Part shown: positions 53,727-62,652 of the stretch, piece by piece
Position numbering within the stretch: position 1 is the first letter of the stretch
Layout of the letters: each line of letters begins with the position of its first letter
DNA from: Clostridiales bacterium
Lineage (GTDB): Bacteria; Bacillota; Desulfotomaculia; Desulfotomaculales; VENG01
Direction of reading: 5' to 3'
Assembly (NCBI GenBank): GCA_016278505.1
Contig: JADQBQ010000002.1
Span: 25,638-89,637, forward strand
Length of the DNA: 64,000 nt
Program-made: the position numbers and the translations under genes
Notes under the pieces: generated by a model
What the model saw: the letters and a program-made list of their open reading frames with translations, nothing else
What the model was told of the DNA's origin: nothing
The model's database searches: none

Positions 53727-54435
53727 AGGTAATCATATCTCGTTTACTAAGGCTGGTTCGATATCTATGTAAACTAGTGATTAGGCCTGGAAGTCGTTCG
53801 ATTGTCGCCTTATGTCGGTAGTAATCTTCCATAGACCCACACCGCCCCAGGCACCCGTACAATACAGTAAGCCGCATATGAATGCGCCGGGGCAAGAGAG
53901 CAACGTCTGCACCCAGTTTATGCCAGGCCTCGTTATGAAATAAAACACCTTCTTTAGTATGAGGAATCTGAGCTTCCTGTTCTATTGACAGTACAATTTT
54001 ACGATTTTTCTTAAGCTCCTGCAAAAGTTCATCGATTACAAAAAGCCGTTTTTCAGTAACTTCCTGGATGCGTGTGATATGGTAATACCATACTGTAACA
54101 ATGACACCGAAAAGCGTTAACAGACCGCCTAATGCAGCCTCGTTAAAGCCGGAAACAAATTCATAGGTATTGACATGTTCGCTAAGAGTGGCAAACAAAG
54201 CAGGAAATCTGGCCAAAAACCATTCCGAATTGGCCATCACAACTATTAATTCACGGTTAAATGATAATATAAGCCAAATAATAAATGGACTAAATATTAC
54301 CACCATAATTAATATAAGATTTTTTAAAATGCGCAATGATTTATAACAGAAAGGGCGTTCTAAGGAGGCACTTAACCACTTCTTTCCCTGCAAACAATGG
54401 CATACAAGTTTTCCTTTTCGGGTCAAATGTCTCAC
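53725..54435 (-). CDS. Unknown membrane protein
   Basis: I do not recognise this protein. It has up to 236 residues. Two hydrophobic stretches (~39-60 and ~99-119, ALGGLLTLFGVIVTVWYYH) look like transmembrane helices. The C-terminal ~115 residues are cytoplasmic, basic and mostly helical. The first ~30 residues are Cys- and Lys-rich and may not be translated: the only upstream start is GTG at 54435 without a good ribosome site. It lies between ablB and the opuC operon with its own terminator, so a link to osmoadaptation is only positional. Confidence 0.6.
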   Translation of the reverse strand: MRHLTRKGKLVCHCLQGKKWLSASLERPFCYKSLRILKNLILIMVVIFSPFIIWLILSFNRELIVVMANSEWFLARFPALFATLSEHVNTYEFVSGFNEAALGGLLTLFGVIVTVWYYHITRIQEVTEKRLFVIDELLQELKKNRKIVLSIEQEAQIPHTKEGVLFHNEAWHKLGADVALLPRRIHMRLTVLYGCLGRCGSMEDYYRHKATIERLPGLITSLHRYRTSLSKRDMIT

Positions 54436-54461
54436 CGCCGAATCTTTATAAGGTCATACTG

Positions 54462-55340
54462 TTACCTTATCCACAGGTTCATATCCTCATATCTACCTCC
54501 AATATGGCAGTTATTAATAAACCGCCCGCTAAAAGAGTAACCTAAATTATACAAAGAGGCATTCATCCCATAAGAACCTGCCCGGGCTAAACTATATAAA
54601 CAGCCTATATTTCTTCTGTCCATCTCTTTTTCCAAAAACCTAATTAAATATGTTAACAATCCTTGTCCCCTGTAATCCGGTAATGTGGCACAGTCGGTTA
54701 TTTCCGCATTTCCATTCTTAATATCCATATCGGCGGAAGCAGCGCTCACAGGAACATCATCTTTAAAAGCTACGGCAAATAAAACGTGTGAAGCCATAAC
54801 CTCTTCAATATACCCTGGATCCAACAACGGACTTGGGTAAGTAGAAAAAATTTCTCTGTATAGCTGTGCCAAGGGCTTTGCATCACCACTGACAGCAACC
54901 CGCATTGATAGCTCACCGGGAAGGCTTCTCCCGCTTGATTCTTTCCTGGGCTTGCCTAGAATTGATTGTAGGATTTCCTCTTCATTACTCCAATAACGAC
55001 TTTCCCGTCTAGTTTGATCAACAAAATAGGAATAACCCAATGCCGTAACGCCATTAAAAAAACTCGGATACTTGCCTTCTAGAATATATCCTTCGGCTTT
55101 CAACTCCAAAGCATCTATTTCCCGCACATTGAAAAGAATTTTCCCCAGCTCATTATTAGCAGCCACGTCTATTAAATATCTCGCCAGTTCCGGCATATTA
55201 CTCCCGGAGTAACTCTTTACTTTTAAACGATTGTTTGTAAAATCCAAGCATAATTGTGTTTCGAAACCTTCACGCTTATGTACCTCCAGACGATCTTCTT
55301 TAACCGGGCAATTACAATTGCCGATGGTGGATTGGCACAT
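54462..55340 (-). CDS. ablB: Beta-lysine N-acetyltransferase
   Basis: GNAT-family enzyme that acetylates beta-lysine to N-epsilon-acetyl-beta-lysine, a compatible solute of methanogens and some bacteria. It has 292 residues. The acetyl-CoA loop is in TLPDYRGQGLLTYLIRFLE (~225), and LARAGSYGMNASLYNLGY follows. The N-terminal ~140 residues are the extra domain typical of AblB. It is 30 bases downstream of ablA. The pairing is the basis for the role. Confidence 0.92.
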   Translation of the reverse strand: MCQSTIGNCNCPVKEDRLEVHKREGFETQLCLDFTNNRLKVKSYSGSNMPELARYLIDVAANNELGKILFNVREIDALELKAEGYILEGKYPSFFNGVTALGYSYFVDQTRRESRYWSNEEEILQSILGKPRKESSGRSLPGELSMRVAVSGDAKPLAQLYREIFSTYPSPLLDPGYIEEVMASHVLFAVAFKDDVPVSAASADMDIKNGNAEITDCATLPDYRGQGLLTYLIRFLEKEMDRRNIGCLYSLARAGSYGMNASLYNLGYSFSGRFINNCHIGGRYEDMNLWIR

Positions 55341-55370
55341 TCCCTAAGACCTCCCTGGTTTTTGTATTTC

Positions 55371-56636
55371 TCAGCAGTAACTACCCTTGCGCCTGTTAAT
55401 GCGAATATTACTTTGGGGAATTAAGCTCACTTTGTCACCTGCCATAAGCTTAGCAATCCCTACCGCATCTTTTTCACACAGCATATTGCATTTAGTGCAA
55501 TCAACACTGTTTTTGCCCTTTTTATCAGGTTCGGCATAGGAAGAAATTACTCCTTCGTAATTACGCAATATTACCTTATTTTCCGACTGGGAGATTAAAT
55601 ATTGGGGGGATAACGGAATTTTACCACCGCCACCGGGTGCATCCACCACATACGTGGGAACCGCAAGACCTGAAGTGTGCCCTCTCAGCATTTCTATAAT
55701 TTCAATTCCTTTAGCTACAGAAGTTCGGAAGTGTTCAATTCCCGGCGACAAGTCACATTGGTACAAATAGTAAGGCCGTACTCTGATTTGCAACAACTGG
55801 TGCATCAAGTCTTTAATAACGTAAGGACAATCATTGACTCCCCGCAGAAGCACTGTTTGATTGCCCAAAGGCACCCCAGCTTCTAAAAGTCTATTACACG
55901 CTTCCTCACTTTCTTCGGTAATTTCTTTAGGATGGTTAAAATGTGTATTCAACCATATTGGATGATATTTCTTTATTATCATACACAGGTCATTCGTAAT
56001 TCTTTGCGGCATTACAACCGGGGTTCTTGTACCGATGCGGATTATTTCTACGTGTGGTATTCGTCGCAAACTGCCCAACAGGTATTCTAACCGTTCATCG
56101 GAAATGCACAGACTGTCTCCCCCGGATAAAAGCACATCTCGAATTATTGGTCTAGACCTTATATATTCAAGAGCCTTTTCCAGCTGGTTTTGGGGACGCG
56201 CTTGATCCCTGGCCCCGGCATACCTCCTGCGTGTACAATGGCGACAGTACATGGAACACTGATCAGTAACCAACAATAAAATTCGATCCGGATAACGGTG
56301 CGTTACCCCCGGAACAGGTGAATCTTGATCCTCACCAAGAGGGTCCGCCATTTCATAGTCCCCGTCTTGAAGTTCCATGGAAATAGGTACTGCCTGTTTC
56401 CTTACCGGACAATCAGGATCATCAGGATCCATAAGTGCGGCATAATAAGGGGTAACTGCCATACGTAATTTGCCTAAAGAATCCCTTATACCTTCTTTTT
56501 CTTTTGCAGTTAAATTAATAACCTGTTCCAGTTCTTCCACTGCTACAATCCTGTTGGCTAGCTGCCATCGCCAGTCATGCCATTCCTTCGGCAGTACGTC
56601 TTTCCATATATTAAATTCCCGATAATCCCTGGACAT
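55371..56636 (-). CDS. ablA: Lysine 2,3-aminomutase
   Basis: Radical SAM and PLP enzyme that converts L-lysine to L-beta-lysine. It has 421 residues. The cluster motif CSMYCRHCTRRR uses Cys127, 131 and 134; LLSGGDSLCISDERLEYLL follows and DAPGGGGKIPLSP holds the PLP Lys. The C-terminal Cys group (CTKCNMLC) matches the zinc site of the clostridial enzyme. With ablB it should make an osmolyte rather than degrade lysine, since no other lysine-fermentation gene is nearby. Confidence 0.94.
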   Translation of the reverse strand: MSRDYREFNIWKDVLPKEWHDWRWQLANRIVAVEELEQVINLTAKEKEGIRDSLGKLRMAVTPYYAALMDPDDPDCPVRKQAVPISMELQDGDYEMADPLGEDQDSPVPGVTHRYPDRILLLVTDQCSMYCRHCTRRRYAGARDQARPQNQLEKALEYIRSRPIIRDVLLSGGDSLCISDERLEYLLGSLRRIPHVEIIRIGTRTPVVMPQRITNDLCMIIKKYHPIWLNTHFNHPKEITEESEEACNRLLEAGVPLGNQTVLLRGVNDCPYVIKDLMHQLLQIRVRPYYLYQCDLSPGIEHFRTSVAKGIEIIEMLRGHTSGLAVPTYVVDAPGGGGKIPLSPQYLISQSENKVILRNYEGVISSYAEPDKKGKNSVDCTKCNMLCEKDAVGIAKLMAGDKVSLIPQSNIRINRRKGSYC

Positions 56637-56983
56637 GTAAAAACCTCCGAAAAATTAGTTTCGTAATTAGTATTATTTAGATATGAACCATAAAATATTC
56701 TACATTAGGCTACAGGCAACATTTATTAATAAATATAACTTTTTTCATTGAATGGGTATATAAGCCTGTGAACTGCACATATGAGTTGCAAACGGCATAA
56801 TATGGCCACAAATGTCTTCTTAGTTGGACGAAACGTAAATAATTGTTTACAGACCTATTAGTATCAAAACAATAATAACTATTTACCACCCGTTTTCAAC
56901 ACTTCACCTGAGAATACTTCCTAAAACCACTTTCAATATTGTAAAGTATATTTAGAAAATTCATAAAAAGAGGTGGTTTTAGC
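56637..56983. promoter_or_regulatory. Divergent ablA/acsA regulatory region with RBS-occluding inverted repeat
   Basis: This 347-base AT-rich gap separates two divergent operons. Just before acsA, CTAAAACCAC at 56921-56930 is a perfect 10-bp complement of GTGGTTTTAG at 56973-56982, which includes part of the acsA ribosome site GAGGTGG. Pairing in the mRNA would hide that site. No clear -35/-10 pair or further motif was found in the rest. Confidence 0.45.
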
Positions 56984-58930
56984 ATGACGAAAGAGAAAGT
57001 CGGAACAGGTTTAGTTCCTCCACACGTTAAAAATTTTATTGATTGGGCAGCGGAAGACACCGAAGGCTTTTGGGGAAATGCTGCCGAGCAGGCGGCTGAT
57101 GATATTCACTGGTTTAAAAAGTGGGATAAAGTATTTAATTGGGAATACCCGCATTTTGACTGGTTTATTGGTGGACAGACAAATATCTGTTACAACTGCC
57201 TGGATTATAACATAGAGCGTGGCAGAGCAGGCCGGGCAGCAATTGTGGAAGAAAACGGGGGAACTGGCGAAACACGTGCAGTTACCTATGCCCAATTACT
57301 TGAACTGGTTAAAAAATACGCTGCATCGCTTCGTGGTATGGGAGTAAAAAAAGGGGACAGAGTTTCCATCTATATGCCTCCCAGCATCGAATCTGCTGCA
57401 GCAATGTTAGCCTGCTCCAGAATAGGGGCTATACACGTAGTTATCTTTGCCGGCTTTTCTGCCAACGCAGTAGCTGACAGGGTTAACATCTCCGGGACGG
57501 AATTTGTATTGTGCCAAGATGAGGCATCCCGCCGTGGTAAGTCAGTACCCCTGAAACCTATTGTTGACGAAGGGCTGACTAAATGTCCCACAGAACAGAT
57601 CAAGAAAGTGGCAGTCCTCAAGCATAACGAAAGCAGCACTCCTTCTATGAAAGAAGGTCGCGATATCTTTTGGGATGAATTCCTAGCGCTCGGAGAAGGA
57701 CAAAGCGGTGATTATGAGGTTATGGACTCTAATGACCCCCTCTTCTTGCTGCCAACGTCAGGGACCACCGCAAAACCCAAAGTAACAGTACAAAAACATG
57801 GTGGTTACCAAATTTACGTTTATTCCATGGCCAAGTGGATCTATGACTTGAAAGAAACAGATGTCTGGTTCTGCACCTCCGATATAGGATGGATAGTTGG
57901 TCACAGCTACAATGTTTACGGACCCCTCTTGGTGGGTTGTACCACTATATTGTTCGAAGGAACCCCGGATTATCCCACCAAGGATATGTGGTGGAAGGTT
58001 GCCTCCAAAAACAAGGCAACCGCTCTTTGGCTCTCACCTACCGGTGTAAGAGCAATGATGAAATTTGGTATTGATGAAGCCAGAAAACACGACCTGAGCT
58101 CCATTGAGCGTATTTTCTGCGCTGGAGAAGTTTTAAACCCGGCCGCTTGGAGCTGGTTGCAGGAGGAAGTATTCCAGAACAAGATACCGGTGATGGATCA
58201 CATGTGGCAAACGGAAACCTCCGGTCCAATTTTCGCCAACCCATATGGCCTCGGACTTGTTCCCATCAGGCCAGGTTCCGCTCATATACCTGTCCCCGGA
58301 GTTGTTGCTGAAGTAATTGACGATAAAGAAGGAAAGCCGGTAGAACCCGGTGAAAAAGGTATCGTGGTGATCAGAAAACCGTTCCCGGGATTGGTTTCAA
58401 CTCTTTGGGGCGATACGGAAACCTTCCGCAAAGAATACTGGGAGCGTTTACCGGCCACCAAAGGATCCTATTATCTTGGTGACGCTGCCGCAATGGATGA
58501 AGACGGATATATCTTCTTTGCCGGCCGCTCTGATGAAGTAATGAAAATTGCTTCCCATAGAATCGGAACTGTGGAGGTTGAAAGCGCCCTCATTACTCAC
58601 CCTGCAGTAGTTGAAGCCGGTGTTTCAGGTATGCCTGATGAACTAAAAGGCGAGGTTGCAGGTGCCTTTGTTGTAATCAAGGAAGGCTATGAACCCACAG
58701 ATGAATTGAAGCAAGAATTAAAGCAGCATGTAAGAAATACCATGGGTGCAATTGTGGTAATGAAAGAAATTCAGTTCGTTGGTTCACTACCCAAAACAAG
58801 AAGTGGTAAAATAATGCGCCGGGTTATGAAAACTCTCTGGCAGGACAAAGATTTGGGTGATATTTCTACCATTGAGGAAGAAGCATCGGTGGACGAAATC
58901 AGACAAGCAATTAAGAAGATGAAAGGTTAA
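56984..58930 (+). CDS. acsA: Acetyl-CoA synthetase (AMP-forming)
   Basis: Activates acetate to acetyl-CoA with ATP. It has 648 residues. LLPTSGTTAKPKVTVQKHGG is the AMP-binding loop, with Ala and Val in place of the usual Gly/Pro positions near its end. DHMWQTETSGPIFANPYG, FAGRSDEVMKIASHRIGTVE and the acetylatable Lys in PKTRSGKIMRR follow. The substrate pocket residues were not resolved, so propionate use is possible. A strong terminator follows. Confidence 0.95.
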   Translation: MTKEKVGTGLVPPHVKNFIDWAAEDTEGFWGNAAEQAADDIHWFKKWDKVFNWEYPHFDWFIGGQTNICYNCLDYNIERGRAGRAAIVEENGGTGETRAVTYAQLLELVKKYAASLRGMGVKKGDRVSIYMPPSIESAAAMLACSRIGAIHVVIFAGFSANAVADRVNISGTEFVLCQDEASRRGKSVPLKPIVDEGLTKCPTEQIKKVAVLKHNESSTPSMKEGRDIFWDEFLALGEGQSGDYEVMDSNDPLFLLPTSGTTAKPKVTVQKHGGYQIYVYSMAKWIYDLKETDVWFCTSDIGWIVGHSYNVYGPLLVGCTTILFEGTPDYPTKDMWWKVASKNKATALWLSPTGVRAMMKFGIDEARKHDLSSIERIFCAGEVLNPAAWSWLQEEVFQNKIPVMDHMWQTETSGPIFANPYGLGLVPIRPGSAHIPVPGVVAEVIDDKEGKPVEPGEKGIVVIRKPFPGLVSTLWGDTETFRKEYWERLPATKGSYYLGDAAAMDEDGYIFFAGRSDEVMKIASHRIGTVEVESALITHPAVVEAGVSGMPDELKGEVAGAFVVIKEGYEPTDELKQELKQHVRNTMGAIVVMKEIQFVGSLPKTRSGKIMRRVMKTLWQDKDLGDISTIEEEASVDEIRQAIKKMKG

Positions 58931-58947
58931 AAACTGACACTATAAAG

Positions 58948-58986
58948 AAAACCCTTCGACCTATTTGATGTCGAAGGGTTTTCTTT
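58948..58986 (+). terminator. Rho-independent terminator after acsA
   Basis: AAAACCCTTCGAC and GTCGAAGGGTTTT pair around nine bases and are followed by CTTTCTTCTTT. The A-rich left side could also end the small gene read in the opposite direction. Confidence 0.9.
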
Positions 58987-59000
58987 CTTCTTTATGTCAA

Positions 59001-59120
59001 TTATGCTTTGCTGCTGTCAAATTCTTCTACTGTTTTTTGTTGCTCATCCTGCGGCTGTTCATCCCGCAATTTTTTGTCGACGAGGGCTTTGGCCCGGCTT
59101 TCAATGTCTTTGAAGCCCAC
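59001..59120 (-). CDS. Small charged protein, 39 residues, unknown
   Basis: A short frame beginning with GTG at 59120 reads VGFKDIESRAKALVDKKL and then a Glu/Gln/Asp-rich end. GGAGG lies seven bases before the GTG; the ATG at 59126 is too close to that site. The predicted helix is amphipathic and the tail acidic. I do not recognise a family. The good ribosome site, position between a terminator and the GntR/RCK_C regulator, and coding-like composition support it. Confidence 0.55.
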   Translation of the reverse strand: MGFKDIESRAKALVDKKLRDEQPQDEQQKTVEEFDSSKA

Positions 59121-59201
59121 AACCATTCCTCCTTTGTGGTAGCTTTAATTACTACCAATTATGTTGTATATTATTGACAGAAGGATTACAGGTTATACAT
59201 T

Positions 59202-59903
59202 TTACCCTTTATTCTCCTTGTAATTGCCAGGTTCATTATATTGGTCACCCACTTCACCGGCCATAGGTCCTTCATTATCCCGCTCATATAATAAAAGATG
59301 TACTTCTTTCTTTGCCTCCTGAGGGCCTACTATAAGCAGCACATCCTCTTCTTGAATTATCGTACGGGCCTGCGGCGAAATCATTTCCTCACCATACCTA
59401 TAAACTGCCAGTACAGTCGCACCTGTGCGGGCCCGAAAATCAATTTCAGCCAGAGACTTTCCAACTATCCTTGAATTACGAGGCACCGTAATTTCCTCTA
59501 GCCTTTGCAACCTTCCCGCCATTTTAAAAGTATAATCCAACAATTGGTTGGTAAGACTATCTATTTCTGTATTTAAAGCATCTCTTTGTTTAAGTAATTG
59601 AGAAAGACGTTCTTGAATATCTACTAATACCTGCCTTTGGTTATAGCGAGCCAAGTATTCTTCTGCAGCTTTATTCGATTTAACAACCACTCCGACACCC
59701 GGCATTACATCAACAATGCCCGTTTCCTGTAATAACGTCAAAGCCCGGCGAATGGTCTCCGGAGATACATTGTACCTTCCTGCTAAGGTAGACCGGCCGA
59801 AAATCTTTTGCCCTACTTTGTACTCGCCCCTAATAATTCTGGTAGCTATATCAACGGCAATAGTAACATATTTGGCAAGATTAGTACTGACAGATTCAGA
59901 CAT
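59202..59903 (-). CDS. GntR-family HTH / RCK_C regulator, BusR-like
   Basis: Transcription factor of 233 residues. A GntR-type winged HTH spans ~5-75 (GRSTLAGRYNVSPETIRRAL, LLQETGIVDVMPGVGVVV). A coiled coil (~80-135) and an RCK_C/TrkA_C domain (~140-205, KSLAEIDFRARTGATVLAV, DVLLIVGPQE) follow. BusR of streptococci and lactococci has this same order, binds c-di-AMP in the RCK_C domain and represses a betaine importer. By analogy this could control the nearby opu or abl genes. The ATG at 59903 has AAAGGAG nine bases upstream. It is downstream of the ABC-ATPase gene, probably co-transcribed. Confidence 0.85.
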   Translation of the reverse strand: MSESVSTNLAKYVTIAVDIATRIIRGEYKVGQKIFGRSTLAGRYNVSPETIRRALTLLQETGIVDVMPGVGVVVKSNKAAEEYLARYNQRQVLVDIQERLSQLLKQRDALNTEIDSLTNQLLDYTFKMAGRLQRLEEITVPRNSRIVGKSLAEIDFRARTGATVLAVYRYGEEMISPQARTIIQEEDVLLIVGPQEAKKEVHLLLYERDNEGPMAGEVGDQYNEPGNYKENKG

Positions 59904-59956
59904 CACATCAATCTCCTTTACCATATTCTAAAATTAAGAAGGACAGCTCAACAAGT

Positions 59957-61675
59957 TTAAACCTGCACTATTCTGAGTTTGCGAAACCTGTTAAAAGCTG
60001 CCGCAATTTCGTGTTTTCTGGGTAATGCAATATCTCCTGGGTGCTGGCCGCGAAAAGGTGAAATAACATCCAACTCTTTGGTATTGATATCGTCCAATAC
60101 TTTATCAATTATCTCAGATATTTGCCGTTCACCATCTACATATTGTATTGCACAGTATCTTAAAATCTCCGCAATGGCATTAGTTTGACTACTATCCACC
60201 AGCTGCTCTACTTGCGTCAAATCAATGTCAACCCTGCCGAAGATTATATTGTTCAGGCCCTTTGCCTTAACCTTACCTTTAGGATCCAACTTGAAACTTT
60301 GTGGCTTAGGTGCTCGCTTTCTAACTGCGGTCAGTTGACACTTCACCTCGGCAGTACGTTCACTTTGATGACTTTCGGCAATTCCTTTCGCTTCCGTGGT
60401 TACATCTCTAGGGCTGTATTTGTGCATCATAATAACTCGGTCAGCCACTTCAAAATAATCCCCTGAGCCTCCGACCACTAGAATCGTTGATACCCCAAAT
60501 CGGTCTGAGAGCTCACACACACGGTCAATAAATGGTGTTATAGGCTCATTCTCCTTGGCCACCAATAACTGCATACGCCCGTCGCGGATCATAAAATTGG
60601 TGGCACTTGTATCCTCATCAAGTAAGAGCAAGTCAGAACCTACCTCCAGTGCCTCTACAATATTAGCCGCCTGAGAGGTGCTTCCACTGGCGTTATCACT
60701 GGAAAAAACCGAAGTGTCCTGCTCGTAGGGCAATTCACTGATAAAAGCGCTTATATCCACCTTGGTAACACTACGTCCATCCTCAGCCCTTATTTTAACG
60801 GCCCCTTCGTTTGTAACAACCATCTCTCTTCCATCGCCGGGTATATGATTATATACCCCTCGTTCAATAGCCCTCAATAGAGTAGACTTACCATGGTAGC
60901 CTCCACCCACTATTAAAGTTACACCGGATGTTATACCCATACCGGTAACCGTACCACTGTTAGGCAATTTAAAGGATACTTCCAATTCTTGCGGGGAACG
61001 AAAAGGAACAACCTTTTCGTCTTTTAATGGACGGTCGCATATTCCGCTCTCCCGCGGTAGAATAGCTCCATTTCCTATAAATGTCTCTAAACCTCTTTTT
61101 GCTAATTCCAGGCGCATAAAGTCCTGGTCTTCTGCTATTTCAACATGTTTTTTTAATCTTTGAACGTCCAGATTCTGATACATCAAGGACATATTAACCA
61201 CCTGTGGCAGGACATCAAAAAACATGGACGCAGCCTCTTTTGCCATTACTGTTCTCCCTTTTGCCGGGAGTCCTATCACAAATCGGGCCTCAACATAGTC
61301 CTCATTGACCACCATAGCCGTCCGTTCCAGAATCTCCTGACCGCACCGGTCTATATCGAATACTCCGCTTTTTCCGGAACCTTTCTTGTTTCCAGCTTTC
61401 TGCCCAATTGCACTTGCGAACTGACGCGTCAAAAAGTCTTCCACTGCAACCTTACGGGTCTTATTGGCATACAATTCCACGGGTAAGCCGGCAAGTTTCT
61501 GATCAACACGGACGCGCATGCGGCTAGGGGGGGCAAAAGGATCACTTTGTACGTGGTCTACATGCAATGTATACTGCCCCCAAGCATAACTGCCGTGCAG
61601 TGACTTATATGCACTGTATCCCTTTCTGTCAATGCTATGTAATTTCTCCCGCAGGTCACTGCTCTGTTTCAACAA
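59957..61675 (-). CDS. ABC-class ATPase of unknown role (COG3044 / PF09818 type)
   Basis: A 572-residue soluble protein. A P-loop appears late, at ~258 (VGGGYHGKSTLLRAIERGVY), with the Walker B region ALEVGSDLLLLDEDTSATNF near 345-362. The ABC signature is irregular (SGSTSQAANI). There is no membrane domain or partner permease. The architecture matches the conserved predicted-ATPase family once annotated as ABC class; its biological function is not established. It lies 53 bases upstream of the BusR-like gene on the same strand. Confidence 0.85.
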   Translation of the reverse strand: MLKQSSDLREKLHSIDRKGYSAYKSLHGSYAWGQYTLHVDHVQSDPFAPPSRMRVRVDQKLAGLPVELYANKTRKVAVEDFLTRQFASAIGQKAGNKKGSGKSGVFDIDRCGQEILERTAMVVNEDYVEARFVIGLPAKGRTVMAKEAASMFFDVLPQVVNMSLMYQNLDVQRLKKHVEIAEDQDFMRLELAKRGLETFIGNGAILPRESGICDRPLKDEKVVPFRSPQELEVSFKLPNSGTVTGMGITSGVTLIVGGGYHGKSTLLRAIERGVYNHIPGDGREMVVTNEGAVKIRAEDGRSVTKVDISAFISELPYEQDTSVFSSDNASGSTSQAANIVEALEVGSDLLLLDEDTSATNFMIRDGRMQLLVAKENEPITPFIDRVCELSDRFGVSTILVVGGSGDYFEVADRVIMMHKYSPRDVTTEAKGIAESHQSERTAEVKCQLTAVRKRAPKPQSFKLDPKGKVKAKGLNNIIFGRVDIDLTQVEQLVDSSQTNAIAEILRYCAIQYVDGERQISEIIDKVLDDINTKELDVISPFRGQHPGDIALPRKHEIAAAFNRFRKLRIVQV

Positions 61676-61820
61676 TACTCCCTCCTGAACATATTACTTA
61701 CTTTGAAATTTTTCCCAATAATGATAATCAATATGCAATATAACCAGGTACAACTGTCAGGTTATTGTTAAGTTGTTTTTGACATGGAAAGACAATTTCC
61801 TGCATAAACACTATAAAAAA

Positions 61821-61852
61821 AAGGAACCGGAATAAATCTTGCCGGTTCCAAA
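61821..61852 (-). terminator. Rho-independent terminator after the RCKP protein gene
   Basis: On the minus strand GGAACCGG pairs with CCGGTTCC and is followed by eight T. It ends the kinase-rsgA-rpe-RCKP transcript. Confidence 0.88.
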
Positions 61853-61858
61853 AAAGTT

Positions 61859-61975
61859 TTATTTCTTTTCCTGCTTAACGAGCTTGTCCTTTTCAGCTTC
61901 ACATGACTTACACTTACCCGGTTTACACCTTTGTTCCATTATGTGTCCACATTGTTCACATTTATAAACAGGCAC
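61859..61975 (-). CDS. RCKP-type rubredoxin-like protein, 38 residues
   Basis: A tiny protein beginning with GTG at 61975: (M)PVYKCEQCGHIMEQRC then KPGKCKSCE and a Lys-rich tail. CEQC and CKSC can bind one zinc or iron, and the R-C-K-P string names this known rubredoxin-like family in anaerobes. A GGTGATTTA site overlaps the rpe stop codon, so translation may be coupled. Function is unknown; a metal or electron-transfer role is likely. Confidence 0.85.
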   Translation of the reverse strand: MPVYKCEQCGHIMEQRCKPGKCKSCEAEKDKLVKQEKK

Positions 61976-61979
61976 TAAA

Positions 61980-62651
61980 TCACCCCCCCCCGTGCGTTAA
62001 AACCGCACTCTCGCGGATTGTTTTTACGGCAGTTACAGGATCTTTGTTATTAAATACAGCAGATCCCGCCACTAAAACATTGGCACCTGCCTCTGCAACA
62101 TTAAAAGCCGTTGCCTCGTTTATACCTCCGTCAACCTGTATCTCGGCTTCAATTCCCTTAGCATCAAGCATAGCTCTTAGTTTTTTTATTTTGGGAATCA
62201 TATCTTTTATAAATACTTGACCCCCGAATCCAGGATTAACCGTCATGATCAATACCAAATCTACAATGGAGAGTACATTTTCAATTAAGACGAGGGGAGT
62301 TGCGGGGTTTAAGGCAACACCCACTTTTACTCCGCTTTCTTTTATATGAGTTAAAGTGCGGTGCAGGTGTGGACAGGTTTCTGCATGTATAGTAATGATA
62401 TCCGCACCGGCCCGGACAAATTGGTCTATGTATAAATCAGGATTTTCTATCATCAAATGTGTGTCGAAAACCAATGATGAATGTTTTCTTAAGGACTTTA
62501 CCAACAGCGGCCCAATGGTTATGTTAGGAACGAAGTGCCCATCCATGACGTCAATGTGTAAGTAATCAGCCCCTGCAATTTCAACCCGCTTAACGTCTGC
62601 CGCTAAGTCAGAAAAGTCGGCTGACAAAATGGAGGGAGCAATTTTAATCAA
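61980..62651 (-). CDS. rpe: Ribulose-phosphate 3-epimerase
   Basis: Interconverts ribulose- and xylulose-5-phosphate in the pentose phosphate route. It has 223 residues. LHIDVMDGHFVPNITIGP, VMTVNPGFGGQVFI and IQVDGGINEATAFNV are diagnostic, with the catalytic Asp pair. The gene ends with a run of nine G encoding three Gly. It follows rsgA by one base. Confidence 0.97.
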   Translation of the reverse strand: MIKIAPSILSADFSDLAADVKRVEIAGADYLHIDVMDGHFVPNITIGPLLVKSLRKHSSLVFDTHLMIENPDLYIDQFVRAGADIITIHAETCPHLHRTLTHIKESGVKVGVALNPATPLVLIENVLSIVDLVLIMTVNPGFGGQVFIKDMIPKIKKLRAMLDAKGIEAEIQVDGGINEATAFNVAEAGANVLVAGSAVFNNKDPVTAVKTIRESAVLTHGGG

Positions 62652-62652
62652 T

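Noticed and set aside
58965..59177. Plus-strand 70-codon frame after acsA
   Set aside because: It begins inside the acsA terminator and is Phe/Leu-rich antisense to the small minus-strand gene, which has a proper ribosome site.
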